Shown: in pieces, positions 7,326-14,410 of the stretch
Numbering within the stretch: position 1 is the first letter of the stretch
Layout: each line of letters begins with the position of its first letter
Source: Planococcus kocurii
GTDB lineage: Bacteria > Bacillota > Bacilli > Bacillales_A > Planococcaceae
Length of the DNA: 64,000 nt
Direction: 5' to 3'
Assembly: GCF_001465835.2 (NCBI RefSeq)
Contig: NZ_CP013661.2
Coordinates: forward strand, 2,596,501-2,660,500
Notes under the pieces: generated by a model
Told to the model about the DNA's origin: nothing
What the model saw: the letters and a program-made list of their open reading frames with translations, nothing else
The model's database searches: none
Made by a program: the position numbers and the translations under genes

Positions 7326-8273
7326 ACTGTTTTCAAGCAAGAGCTGATAATGCATATAATCGAAAAAATGAGCTTCATTTAATAGATCATCTGTTCCGAG
7401 TGCTGTTGCACGTTGGAAGACTTCGCGGGCTAGTTGTTCTTCGCCGGCAACGGTCAAATAAGCGTGCAAGTAGTAATACACAGCGAGCGATTCGTAATCG
7501 ACGGTCGGCTGTTGTGTTTTTCGGTCATAGCGGCCGTAAAGTCGTTGATCGCTAGTCCATTCTTTTTTCACCCAGCTTAGAAATGTGGGGGAGGCTTCTC
7601 CCAGTTTCTGCCGATTTATCGCAATTAACAATTGATCGATAAGATGGACTTCGTTGCTTTTTTTATACGATTGCTGTTTCGTATCGTAATACTCTGGAAA
7701 AAAGATTTCAGTGGACTCGGTGTTTTTCAGTAACGCGAGCGACGTGTCTGAAATCCATTGATTCTCAGAAACATAACTTAAGGTCAGGCGCTGCGCGGGT
7801 AACGCAAGTGTCCAGTCGTAAAAATCTACGGTTGAGCCATCTTGCTGCTGAACACTTGCAATGGATTCGCCCAATGTTGTTGCGGTTTCTGCGTATTCCT
7901 CACGGCCAAACAAAGTTGCCGCTTGTTGCAATGCTTCGATAATGCGCACGTCATCAATCAATGCATTGGTAGTTGCTTGTTCATTTAAACGCCAAAAAAC
8001 GAAAGAAGTACCGTTTTTACCGGTAACAAAATGCGCTTTTAACAATTCGTATTGCTCGTGAAACGTTTTTTCGTCTTTGATTAAAACCAAATATTCCATA
8101 TATAAGCCAATGCTTTCTGACAAATATTCGGATTTTGGATCGTCAGGATAGGCATAGATCAAGCCGTCTTCATTTGTGTAGCTTTTTTCAACGTGCTGTT
8201 GAACAGAGTCCACACTTCCACACCCACCTATCAGTAATAAAAGAATCAACAGAAAGCCAAGCTTGGTTTTCAT
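7302..8273 (-). CDS. Lipoprotein, GH8-like (YdaJ/PssZ-type)
   Basis: A 323-residue exported lipoprotein. The signal peptide ends in a lipobox (LLLIGGCG, Cys around residue 18). The mature region begins with features of family 8 glycoside hydrolases (SESIGLYMEYLVLIKDEKTF, then ALIDDVRIIEALQQAA), as in Bacillus YdaJ and Listeria PssZ, which are encoded with c-di-GMP-regulated exopolysaccharide synthases and can hydrolyse the polymer. It is the last gene of a three-gene operon; its ATG overlaps the preceding stop as TAATG. Activity is inferred from family and context. Confidence 0.75.
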   Translation of the reverse strand: MKTKLGFLLILLLLIGGCGSVDSVQQHVEKSYTNEDGLIYAYPDDPKSEYLSESIGLYMEYLVLIKDEKTFHEQYELLKAHFVTGKNGTSFVFWRLNEQATTNALIDDVRIIEALQQAATLFGREEYAETATTLGESIASVQQQDGSTVDFYDWTLALPAQRLTLSYVSENQWISDTSLALLKNTESTEIFFPEYYDTKQQSYKKSNEVHLIDQLLIAINRQKLGEASPTFLSWVKKEWTSDQRLYGRYDRKTQQPTVDYESLAVYYYLHAYLTVAGEEQLAREVFQRATALGTDDLLNEAHFFDYMHYQLLLENSKPATDSF

Positions 8274-9499
8274 TAGCCAATCCCCTTAAAGCGTTTTGTT
8301 TTGTCCCAGGCAATGGTTTTGCCTCGCAAGCGGCTCCATAAGTAAGTTGAAAAGCTGCGAACGAGTAGGATAATGAATAATTGAGCGTAGGTAAAGTACA
8401 TAATGAAAATATACAGGACATTTTTCAATGACACGTTGCGATCGACGACCAATGCGCTCAATAATTGACTGGTGTACACAATGTAACTCATAAACCACAA
8501 AATCAATAAAGGCGCGTCCATGTTGGGGAGTTGGTAGCCCGCGACACTCATAACGAAAAATACATCTGAAAATAATAAAACCACGACAAATACCAAGTAG
8601 GTTAAAACGTGTTGAAGACTGAGGAAAAACGTTTTCCCTTTCCAATGCGACAAGTCTTGCAGTGACTTTTCCAACAAGTAAATATTGCCGGTTAGCCAGC
8701 GTGTTCGTTGCTTGATGAAGGTTTTCATTTGTTCCGGTTCTTGTTCCCACGTTCTGGATGTAGGTACTACCGGCAGTAAATAGCCTTTTGCGGTCAAGCG
8801 TACGGTTAACTCGGCGTCTTCAGCAAGAGCGAAAACGTCGTAGCCGCCGAGTTCTTCGAGTACCGATCTGCGGAGCAACATATTGGTACCGGCAAGTGAA
8901 CCAAGTTTGAACAGTTTCCAACGTCCCGACTGCATCAACAATTGAAACACTTGGAACTCGAGCGCAATCATACGCGTTAAGGTGTTGGTTTCTGCGTTTT
9001 TTGTTTTCACATACCCAACAGCACTGGCAGCATCTTTTGTTGTTTCTGCTGCACGAACCAATTTGTCTAAGGCATCAAATTCCGGTTCATTGTCCGCGTC
9101 GTAAACCACAAAATATTCCGAGTTTGAAATACTGAGTCCGTAATTTAATACGCGTGACTTTCCAGAAGGCGAGCCGGGTGGCACTGGGATATAGTGAATG
9201 CGTGAAAATACCGAAGCGAATTCCATAGCGATTGCCGCTGTGTCGTCTTTGGAGTTGTCATCGAGTACGTAAATATCGAGTTGTCCTTTGTATTCGAGTC
9301 GCGCCATGGCACGCAATGTATGTTCAATCACAATGCCTTCGTTATGGGCTGGAATGAGTAAAGCCACACTTGGATAAACGTCTAACTCGTCGCTATCTTT
9401 AAAGGTCAAACGAAACCAAATGCCCGCGATGGTGACGAGTGAATAGAAGATGAGCAATATCCAGAAAAAAGCCATGATGATCATGATGATGGAACCCAT
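8273..9499 (-). CDS. Processive family-2 glycosyltransferase (YdaM/PssC-like)
   Basis: A 408-residue membrane glycosyltransferase of the cellulose/hyaluronan synthase type. One N-terminal membrane helix precedes the GT2 domain with LDDNSKDD, DADNEPE, the acceptor-site AEDAE, and QRTRW, the Q-x-x-R-W signature of processive synthases. At least three C-terminal membrane helices follow. It overlaps both neighbours by a single base (TAATG), so the operon is tightly coupled. With the degenerate GGDEF protein upstream and the GH8-like lipoprotein downstream it forms a compact exopolysaccharide synthase unit. The sugar polymerised is unknown. Confidence 0.88.
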   Translation of the reverse strand: MGSIIMIIMAFFWILLIFYSLVTIAGIWFRLTFKDSDELDVYPSVALLIPAHNEGIVIEHTLRAMARLEYKGQLDIYVLDDNSKDDTAAIAMEFASVFSRIHYIPVPPGSPSGKSRVLNYGLSISNSEYFVVYDADNEPEFDALDKLVRAAETTKDAASAVGYVKTKNAETNTLTRMIALEFQVFQLLMQSGRWKLFKLGSLAGTNMLLRRSVLEELGGYDVFALAEDAELTVRLTAKGYLLPVVPTSRTWEQEPEQMKTFIKQRTRWLTGNIYLLEKSLQDLSHWKGKTFFLSLQHVLTYLVFVVVLLFSDVFFVMSVAGYQLPNMDAPLLILWFMSYIVYTSQLLSALVVDRNVSLKNVLYIFIMYFTYAQLFIILLVRSFSTYLWSRLRGKTIAWDKTKRFKGIG

Positions 9500-10257
9500 T
9501 ATAGACGTCCCACCAAACTAGCCAGTTGGCCCGCATTTTCAACGACTGTTTTCATAAATGAAAACGGAGGGTCAATAAAATTCAAATCGTTTTGTGTTTT
9601 ATCTTTGAAACGCTCAATCATTTGTTGTGCGCCTTCAGCATGCGTATTTTTGAGTAGCACGTAAATAACCCCATTGCTGCTAGTGATCAAATCAAATTTT
9701 TGGCGAATTGTTTGCAGCGCCAAGCGTTCGATGTCTTCCTGCAAATTGGCTTTGGTTCGTTTGTTTGAAAAGTGAATGTCGATTTTCACAAGCCACACTT
9801 CTTCTTTATTGCGCTCAGTTGATGTCAACAGCCACTGGGCTTGTTCATTAAATTCAGTAAGCGTTAATAACTTGGTCACGCCGGTATATTTCTGCAACAA
9901 TTGCACTTGTCGCTGAAGTTCTACGTTTTCGTAACCTGTTTTTTTAATCGAATTCATCAAAATCCAATACAGCAACAGAAAGCTCGTTAACAGTAAATGA
10001 TCGTACATATACAACAATTGCACTTCTTGTGATTTCAAGTTCACAAAAGAATAGGTAGTTAAAAATCCACCATATACGAGTGATACAGCAATGGCGTACA
10101 AAAAGACGAAACGTTCATGAATAACGGTCATGATGACAAGCGACAGACCCGCGATCAGGAGGACTGCGTAATAAAAAGGCAGAGCGAAATAAGCAATCGC
10201 CCAACCGTTAATCAAAACACCTAAAATCAAAGTAGCCATAATTACATTTTTTTTCAT
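9499..10257 (-). CDS. Membrane protein with degenerate GGDEF domain (YdaK/PssA-like)
   Basis: A 252-residue protein: four to five N-terminal membrane helices (to about residue 110), a short coiled segment (ENVELQRQVQLLQKY), then a GGDEF-fold domain. The motif that should read GGDEF is NGVIY, so it cannot be a cyclase. At the inhibitory-site position it has RQKFD, close to RxxD but one residue longer. Bacillus YdaK and Listeria PssE/PssA-region proteins use such domains as c-di-GMP receptors for the neighbouring synthase. It is first in the operon, with an AAAGGGA ribosome site and an ATG start. The receptor role is inferred. Confidence 0.72.
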   Translation of the reverse strand: MKKNVIMATLILGVLINGWAIAYFALPFYYAVLLIAGLSLVIMTVIHERFVFLYAIAVSLVYGGFLTTYSFVNLKSQEVQLLYMYDHLLLTSFLLLYWILMNSIKKTGYENVELQRQVQLLQKYTGVTKLLTLTEFNEQAQWLLTSTERNKEEVWLVKIDIHFSNKRTKANLQEDIERLALQTIRQKFDLITSSNGVIYVLLKNTHAEGAQQMIERFKDKTQNDLNFIDPPFSFMKTVVENAGQLASLVGRL

Positions 10258-10460
10258 TTTTTCATCCCTTTTTGTCTAATGATTTCAAAAACCTGTGAAA
10301 TAAATCTTAATGTGGTTACATAATACCATCGTATCTTTTTTTTCCCATTTATTTAGTCTTGACGCTACTAACCACTTGTATCCTCTCCTTGTGGTGAAAA
10401 AAGTAGGGCAGCGAGTATAACTAATATAAATCGGGTAAAAAAGGTGGATTTTTGTGAAAT

Positions 10461-10482
10461 GGTGCCTGGCACCCACACAATA
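10461..10482. repeat. Dispersed palindromic repeat, partial copy D4
   Basis: Keeps the core GGTGCC-T-GGCACC and the right arm CACACAAT. The left outer arm is lost. Confidence 0.7.
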
Positions 10483-10589
10483 CCCAAACAACTCCCTCAA
10501 AAAATACCCGCATCCAAGCCAGGCAGTTCAAAGTAGTTGCAAATCTCTTTCTTTCGTATTATATTAAATGAGGAGTCAAACGTTGAGGT

Positions 10590-10602
10590 ATCAATCATTG
10601 AT
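10590..10602. promoter_or_regulatory. Possible operator upstream of the nitroreductase
   Basis: Perfect small palindrome ATCAAT-C-ATTGAT, 41 bases before the start codon. A downstream MarR-family gene could supply the regulator, but this is a guess. Confidence 0.35.
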
Positions 10603-10643
10603 GCATCACACAATAATACACACGAAAAAGGAGCACGTCTAAC

Positions 10644-11291
10644 ATGCAAACTACGCAAACGTATCAAAAAACAAATGATTTTAATGACATTTTAACGAAT
10701 CGTCGTTCGATTAAACAATACGACCCATCGGTGAAAATCAGCCGTGAAGAAATGAGCCAAATCATTGAACAGGCATCAACAGCACCGTCATCTATTAATA
10801 TGCAGCCTTGGCGTTTTGTGGTCATTGACAGCGAAGAAGGAAAAGCGAAAATCGCACCACTGGCTTCATTTAACTTGGATAAAGTGATGAGCTCATCTGC
10901 TGTAATCGCTGTTTTTGCAGACCGCAAAAATATTGAATACGCGGAAGACATTTATGGCAAAGCGGTTGAACTGGGTTATATGCCTGAAGAAGTTAAACAA
11001 GCACAACTGGATTATTTCAAACCGGCTTACGAAAACGCACCTGACGATCAAATGAAAGACATTATCATGCTTGATGCAGGTCTTGTGTCAATGCAATTGA
11101 TGTTAGTGGCACGTGCTCACGGATATGGTACGAACCCAATTGGTGGCTATGACAAAGAAAACATCGCAGAAGTTTTGGATATGGATAAAGATCGCTATGT
11201 TCCGGTGATGTTGATAACAATCGGGAAAGCATTAAATGAAGGATTTCCATCGTACCGTTTGCCTGTTGACACAACTACACAATGGAAATAA
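10644..11291 (+). CDS. Nitroreductase family protein (FMN-dependent)
   Basis: A 215-residue nitroreductase. NRRSIKQYD near residue 20 is the FMN-binding arginine motif. TAPSSINMQPWRFVVI is the conserved second block, and GYGTNPIGGYDKENI with a C-terminal IGKALNEGFPSYR completes the family pattern. Such enzymes reduce quinones and nitroaromatics using NAD(P)H. AAGGAG precedes the ATG. It heads a same-strand group with a MarR regulator and a quinol monooxygenase-like gene, the composition of quinone-stress loci such as mhq/yodC in Bacillus. Substrate inferred from context only. Confidence 0.9.
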   Translation: MQTTQTYQKTNDFNDILTNRRSIKQYDPSVKISREEMSQIIEQASTAPSSINMQPWRFVVIDSEEGKAKIAPLASFNLDKVMSSSAVIAVFADRKNIEYAEDIYGKAVELGYMPEEVKQAQLDYFKPAYENAPDDQMKDIIMLDAGLVSMQLMLVARAHGYGTNPIGGYDKENIAEVLDMDKDRYVPVMLITIGKALNEGFPSYRLPVDTTTQWK

Positions 11292-11390
11292 GTTGAAAAC
11301 CGATTGATTTTAGCTTATGTTTGAGAATAGGTCAATGAATAGTGGACACTGCTATAAATTGATCTTGGAAATTACGTAGGAGGTCAATTT

Positions 11391-11819
11391 ATGCCATGTT
11401 CGTTTTCAAAACAAGAGCAAGTTTTACAGTTAGTTAAAGGCCTCAACAATCAAATCAGTCCTAAATTTGAACGCTGTACAGGCATTAGTGCATCGCGCTA
11501 TGAATTGCTTTATCAGCTTTATAAAACAGCAGAAATCAACCAGTCCACATTGCAAAAAGCCGTGAACATCGACGGTGCTGCCATTACGCGTCATTTAAAA
11601 CAGCTTGAAGCAGACGGCATGGTAACAAGACGTAGAAATCCTGCGGACAATCGCGTGATCTTTGTCAGTTTGACTCAACAAGGCCGCGAGCAAATTGTCG
11701 GCTACCGAAAAGAAAATGTCGGCTTTGTCACGCAAATGCTGAACGACTTCACAACGGAAGAAGTCGACACACTGTCAGACATGCTGACGCGCATGCAACA
11801 CAACATTATCGACTACTGA
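11391..11819 (+). CDS. MarR-family transcriptional regulator
   Basis: A 142-residue winged-helix protein. The central region STLQKAVNIDGAAITRHLKQLEADGMVTRRRNPADNRVIFVSLTQQG is a MarR recognition helix plus wing with the conserved D-N-R. Terminal helices form the dimer interface. An early cysteine (MPCSF) and C28 could sense thiol-reactive compounds, as in related quinone-responsive regulators, but this is speculative. TAGGAGG lies just upstream. Being between the nitroreductase and the monooxygenase suggests it represses this group. Confidence 0.9.
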   Translation: MPCSFSKQEQVLQLVKGLNNQISPKFERCTGISASRYELLYQLYKTAEINQSTLQKAVNIDGAAITRHLKQLEADGMVTRRRNPADNRVIFVSLTQQGREQIVGYRKENVGFVTQMLNDFTTEEVDTLSDMLTRMQHNIIDY

Positions 11820-11857
11820 TTTTTTTCAGTAACTACACTCAAAAAGGATGGATCCCA

Positions 11858-12154
11858 TTGATTATTATTCACGCGAACTTACAAGTAAGAGCAGACCAAG
11901 AACAAGCATTTCTAGAAGCCAGCAAAGCACTGGTTCAAGCTTCAAGAACAGAAGAAGGCAACATTAGCTACGAATTAAAAAAATCAACTGAACAAGACCA
12001 GCACTACACAATGGTTGAAGTTTGGAAAGATCTACAAGCAACTGAAGTTCATAACAAGAGTGAACATTTCACAGCCTTTACGCAACAAGCACCAAGCTTC
12101 ATGGCTGCACCAATGGACCTACACGTATTCAGCGGCGAGGCTGTAAAAGCGTAA
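11858..12154 (+). CDS. Antibiotic biosynthesis monooxygenase (ABM) domain protein
   Basis: A 98-residue single-domain protein of the ABM dimeric ferredoxin-like fold, as in YgiN-type quinol monooxygenases. Supporting segments are QVRADQEQAFLEASKALVQA, GNISYELKKS and VEVWKDLQATEVHNKSEHF. The start is TTG (giving MIIIHANLQV) with AAAGGATGG at the right distance. It follows the MarR gene by 38 bases and precedes a strong terminator. A damaged second copy lies 280 bases downstream. Confidence 0.87.
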   Translation: MIIIHANLQVRADQEQAFLEASKALVQASRTEEGNISYELKKSTEQDQHYTMVEVWKDLQATEVHNKSEHFTAFTQQAPSFMAAPMDLHVFSGEAVKA

Positions 12155-12183
12155 GAATTTTGAAAGTGAATAAGCAATTTCAG

Positions 12184-12211
12184 AAAAAGAGCAGCCTCGG
12201 CTGCTCTTTTT
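12184..12211. terminator. Terminator after the ABM gene
   Basis: Perfect 13-bp stem (AAAAAGAGCAGCC and complement) ending in a T run. Confidence 0.93.
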
Positions 12212-12437
12212 GTTTTGGTAAGAACACGGCAGTGGCTCATATGAGTAAAAAGATTTACAGTAGATTAAATATTCAGTTTATTCAGGGCCGAAATAGCATC
12301 AAACAATAAAACGGACTAACAATCGTGTAGTCTTTAGTCGTTCAAATCGAGGGAAAATCCTAGTGGCTGCTCAAAGACTTCAAGCTACTTGAAAAAAGTT
12401 AATCTTGCTTCAAAATTGAGTGAAAGGATGGATACTC

Positions 12438-12740
12438 ATGATTATTAATTATGTCCATTTGCACCTACAGCCAGGCCAAGAACACGTATTTCTAAAAGCG
12501 AGCAAACTACTTATTCAAGCATTAAGAGCTGAAGCTGGCTACGTAAGCTAAGATTTATTGAAATCTACTGAGCAAGATTTTCGTTATCACGTAGTCGAAA
12601 TTTGGAGAGATGCACAAACTTTTGAAACGCATATTGCTACCGAGCATTTGGCGACTTTCCTTCAACAAGCACCCAGATTCCTTGCTGCACCAATGGACAT
12701 GCATGCTTTCGACAACCTTTACATCTACAATAAAACTTAG
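12438..12740 (+). pseudogene. Second ABM monooxygenase copy with in-frame nonsense codon
   Basis: A 101-codon copy of the ABM gene at 11858, with the same upstream AAAGGATGGAT ribosome region. Translation from the ATG gives MIINYVHLHLQPGQEHVFLK and continues in frame to the end, but codon 38 (12549-12551) is TAA where the intact paralogue has the tyrosine of SYEL. Downstream residues (STEQDFRYHVVEIWRDAQTFE, AAPMDMHAF) remain conserved and no frameshift is present, so the inactivation looks recent. Readthrough or reinitiation at a later codon is possible but not indicated. Confidence 0.85.
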
Positions 12741-12782
12741 TTCCCTTTCTTTAAACGACTGCACGCGATGGGTGGACATCTC

Positions 12783-12808
12783 AAAAAAGTGGCTCTGTCC
12801 ACTTTTTT
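12783..12808 (+). terminator. Terminator after the ABM pseudogene
   Basis: Stem AAAAAAGTGG/CCACTTTTTT with a 6-base loop and a T tract. Confidence 0.85.
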
Positions 12809-12942
12809 ACTTATCCACAAACTTGCACTAGTTATTTAAAATCAACCGACATATAATAAGCTTAGAGAATCTGCTGGAATTTTTATGTCATATATAGTGA
12901 ACCGCTAGTCTACACAAAAAGGGGTTCGAAGGGAAGAATGTT

Positions 12943-13407
12943 TTGAAAACTAAGTACATACCGGTTGTCCTGTGGGGCTTCTGCATCCTGTTAGCTACCA
13001 ATAACTACAACTTCCAAGCCTTGTTGTTCGCACAAGAAATAGATTTTCATATTCGCTTGCTTCCCGATTTCTCGGATTTGTTCATCACGAGCGACATCCA
13101 GTTAGACAGTAAAACGTATGTGTTCCAAAAAATAGGCCATGCGTTGTCTTTCGGTATTCTTTTTCTTTTGCTAGCCAAAACAATTGGAAGCAATGCGAAA
13201 GCCATCGTGTTCTGTAGCTTGTTCGCTTATTTCACAGAATTCCTGCAGTTGTTTTTCTTGCGAAGCGGAAGAATCTCCGACGTTTTGATCGACATCGGCG
13301 GTATTTATTTGGCTTATCGGTTGAGTGGTTATGTCGAATCACAAGGAGGGCTATCTGCTGTTTTCGGAAAAATAGCAGATAGTTTTATAGATGACAAGTC
13401 ACGCTAA
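12943..13407 (+). CDS. VanZ-family membrane protein
   Basis: A 154-residue protein with three to four membrane helices and the VanZ features: FQKIGHALSFGILFLLLAKT and FAYFTEFLQLFFLRSGRISDVLIDIGG, where the E-x-x-Q...R-x-x-x-x-D series is typical. VanZ itself gives low teicoplanin resistance; most homologues have no known function. The start is TTG at 12943 with GAAGGGA upstream; the ATG overlapping it (12938) is out of frame. A second VanZ gene occurs at 37867. Monocistronic. Confidence 0.85.
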   Translation: MKTKYIPVVLWGFCILLATNNYNFQALLFAQEIDFHIRLLPDFSDLFITSDIQLDSKTYVFQKIGHALSFGILFLLLAKTIGSNAKAIVFCSLFAYFTEFLQLFFLRSGRISDVLIDIGGIYLAYRLSGYVESQGGLSAVFGKIADSFIDDKSR

Positions 13408-13502
13408 AACGAGATATCTCTTAAAAAAAGAGAATCATTGAAACCTATCCGCTGTGTCGCTTCTTAAAATCTTCCACATGTTAAGCCTGATTCAATAAAT
13501 CG

Positions 13503-13532
13503 AAAAAAGCTCCTTCACAAGGGCTTTTTTTC
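13503..13532 (+). terminator. Terminator after the VanZ gene
   Basis: A-rich/T-rich hairpin AAAAAAGC-CCTT / AAGG-GCTTTTTT with a one-base bulge, about 100 bases after the stop codon. Confidence 0.75.
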
Positions 13533-13684
13533 TTTAGCTATGGAGAAACGAACAAACCCTCGTTACTCGAGTTTATTCAATTGCCAAACAATGGTTGAAA
13601 ACTGCCGAACCGTGCTACATAATAAAAAATAGGAGTATAGTCACGACCGGAACAAATAAGAAATAGAGTAAGGAGTTGCAAAAA

Positions 13685-14188
13685 ATGAAATTAATTTTGA
13701 AAACAATCGCAGTAAGCGTCGCGGTATTGGCATTACTAGCAGCTGGAGGTTATTACTTTATCACGAAGCACTCCTCAGGTGGCAAAGAAATTCAACAAGT
13801 CGCAGAGAAAATCGAAGAGCGCCAAAGTCAATCGACTGAAAAAGCGGGCAATAAAGACAGCGAAGCAGACATGGAAGAAAGAGAAGTGCAGATTCACCTC
13901 CATCAAATGACGCATCAAAAAGTCGTCGATAAGGAAAAAAACGGTGCTGTCGAAATGACAGATGAAAATATTGAAGGCCTACTAACAATCGTAAACGCCA
14001 ATAAACACTATTATGAGAATGGCGATTACTACGAACAAACCTTAATTTCTTGGCAGCAAGATGATTTTTCCACTATCGTGAGTGCTCACAATACGGTTTG
14101 GAGTTGGTACAGCGGCACCGCGGGTAGAGCAACAGGGCGACTGAGTGCAGAGGAAGAACAACAGTTTATTGAGAAAAATTTTAGGTAA
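13685..14188 (+). CDS. Membrane-anchored protein of unknown function (DUF6241-like)
   Basis: A 167-residue protein. The start at 13685 is preferred over an in-frame TTG because AAGGAG lies 9 bases upstream. One N-terminal hydrophobic helix (TIAVSVAVLALLAAGGYYFI) acts as signal anchor, followed by a charged low-complexity linker rich in E, K, Q and S. The conserved C-terminal block (EMTDENIEGLLTIVNANKHY through ATGRLSAEEEQQFIEKNF) recalls small Bacillus proteins annotated DUF6241. No catalytic motif is visible. It is bounded by terminators on both sides, so it is a single-gene unit. Function unknown. Confidence 0.75.
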   Translation: MKLILKTIAVSVAVLALLAAGGYYFITKHSSGGKEIQQVAEKIEERQSQSTEKAGNKDSEADMEEREVQIHLHQMTHQKVVDKEKNGAVEMTDENIEGLLTIVNANKHYYENGDYYEQTLISWQQDDFSTIVSAHNTVWSWYSGTAGRATGRLSAEEEQQFIEKNFR

Positions 14189-14256
14189 TCGGAATTTACA
14201 ACCATAACTTTAAAAATAACCGCAATCAACTGGAGAGTAACTTATCTATAGGCAGA

Positions 14257-14297
14257 AAATGCTGTTCCTTAATATATTGAGGGACAGCATTTTTTTC
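14257..14297 (+). terminator. Terminator upstream of the helicase fusion gene
   Basis: Hairpin AAAATGCTGTTCC / GGGACAGCATTTT with wobble pairs and a long T run. Confidence 0.8.
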
Positions 14298-14329
14298 AAC
14301 ATGATGACGAATCAAGAGATAGCGTTTGT

Positions 14330-14375
14330 TTGACTTGAAATAGTTTTTGCTATTATGATTCAATATTCTTATAAT
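14330..14375 (+). promoter_or_regulatory. Promoter(s) of the helicase-nuclease-S24 gene
   Basis: Two overlapping sigma-A-type promoters: TTGACT (14330) with 18 bp to TATGAT (14354), and TTGCTA (14347) with 17 bp to consensus TATAAT (14370). The second -10 is embedded in the small inverted repeat ATATT-CTTAT-AATAT. No CGAAC-N4-GTTCG LexA box is present. Confidence 0.7.
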
Positions 14376-14410
14376 ATAGGTAGAAGTTGTAAAATCGAGG
14401 AGGTAGTGCT

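Larger units (their letters stand above)
10258..10643. other. Divergent intergenic region
   Basis: 386 bases between the exopolysaccharide operon (-) and the nitroreductase (+). It contains a partial copy of the palindromic repeat (10461-10482), a small palindrome near the nitroreductase start (10590-10602), and on the minus strand a leader with AAGGAGAGG followed by an 8-codon GTG mini-frame about 120 bases before the operon. No confident promoter could be set on the minus strand. Confidence 0.5.

Noticed and set aside
6584-7555. Three long overlapping plus-strand reading frames rich in RNTHAQKEIRTL-type repeats
   Set aside because: They are translations of the 20-bp tandem array in three frames. 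The unit lacks stop codons, there is no ribosome site, and they run antisense into the lipoprotein gene.
10285-10500. 71-residue minus-strand frame containing CVGARHH
   Set aside because: The resemblance to the ATP-grasp C-terminus comes only from the shared palindromic repeat D; there is no ribosome site or protein-like composition.
14330-14410. LexA/SOS box in front of the helicase-S24 gene
   Set aside because: No CGAAC-N4-GTTCG-like sequence is present; only a weak 5-bp inverted repeat overlaps the -10.
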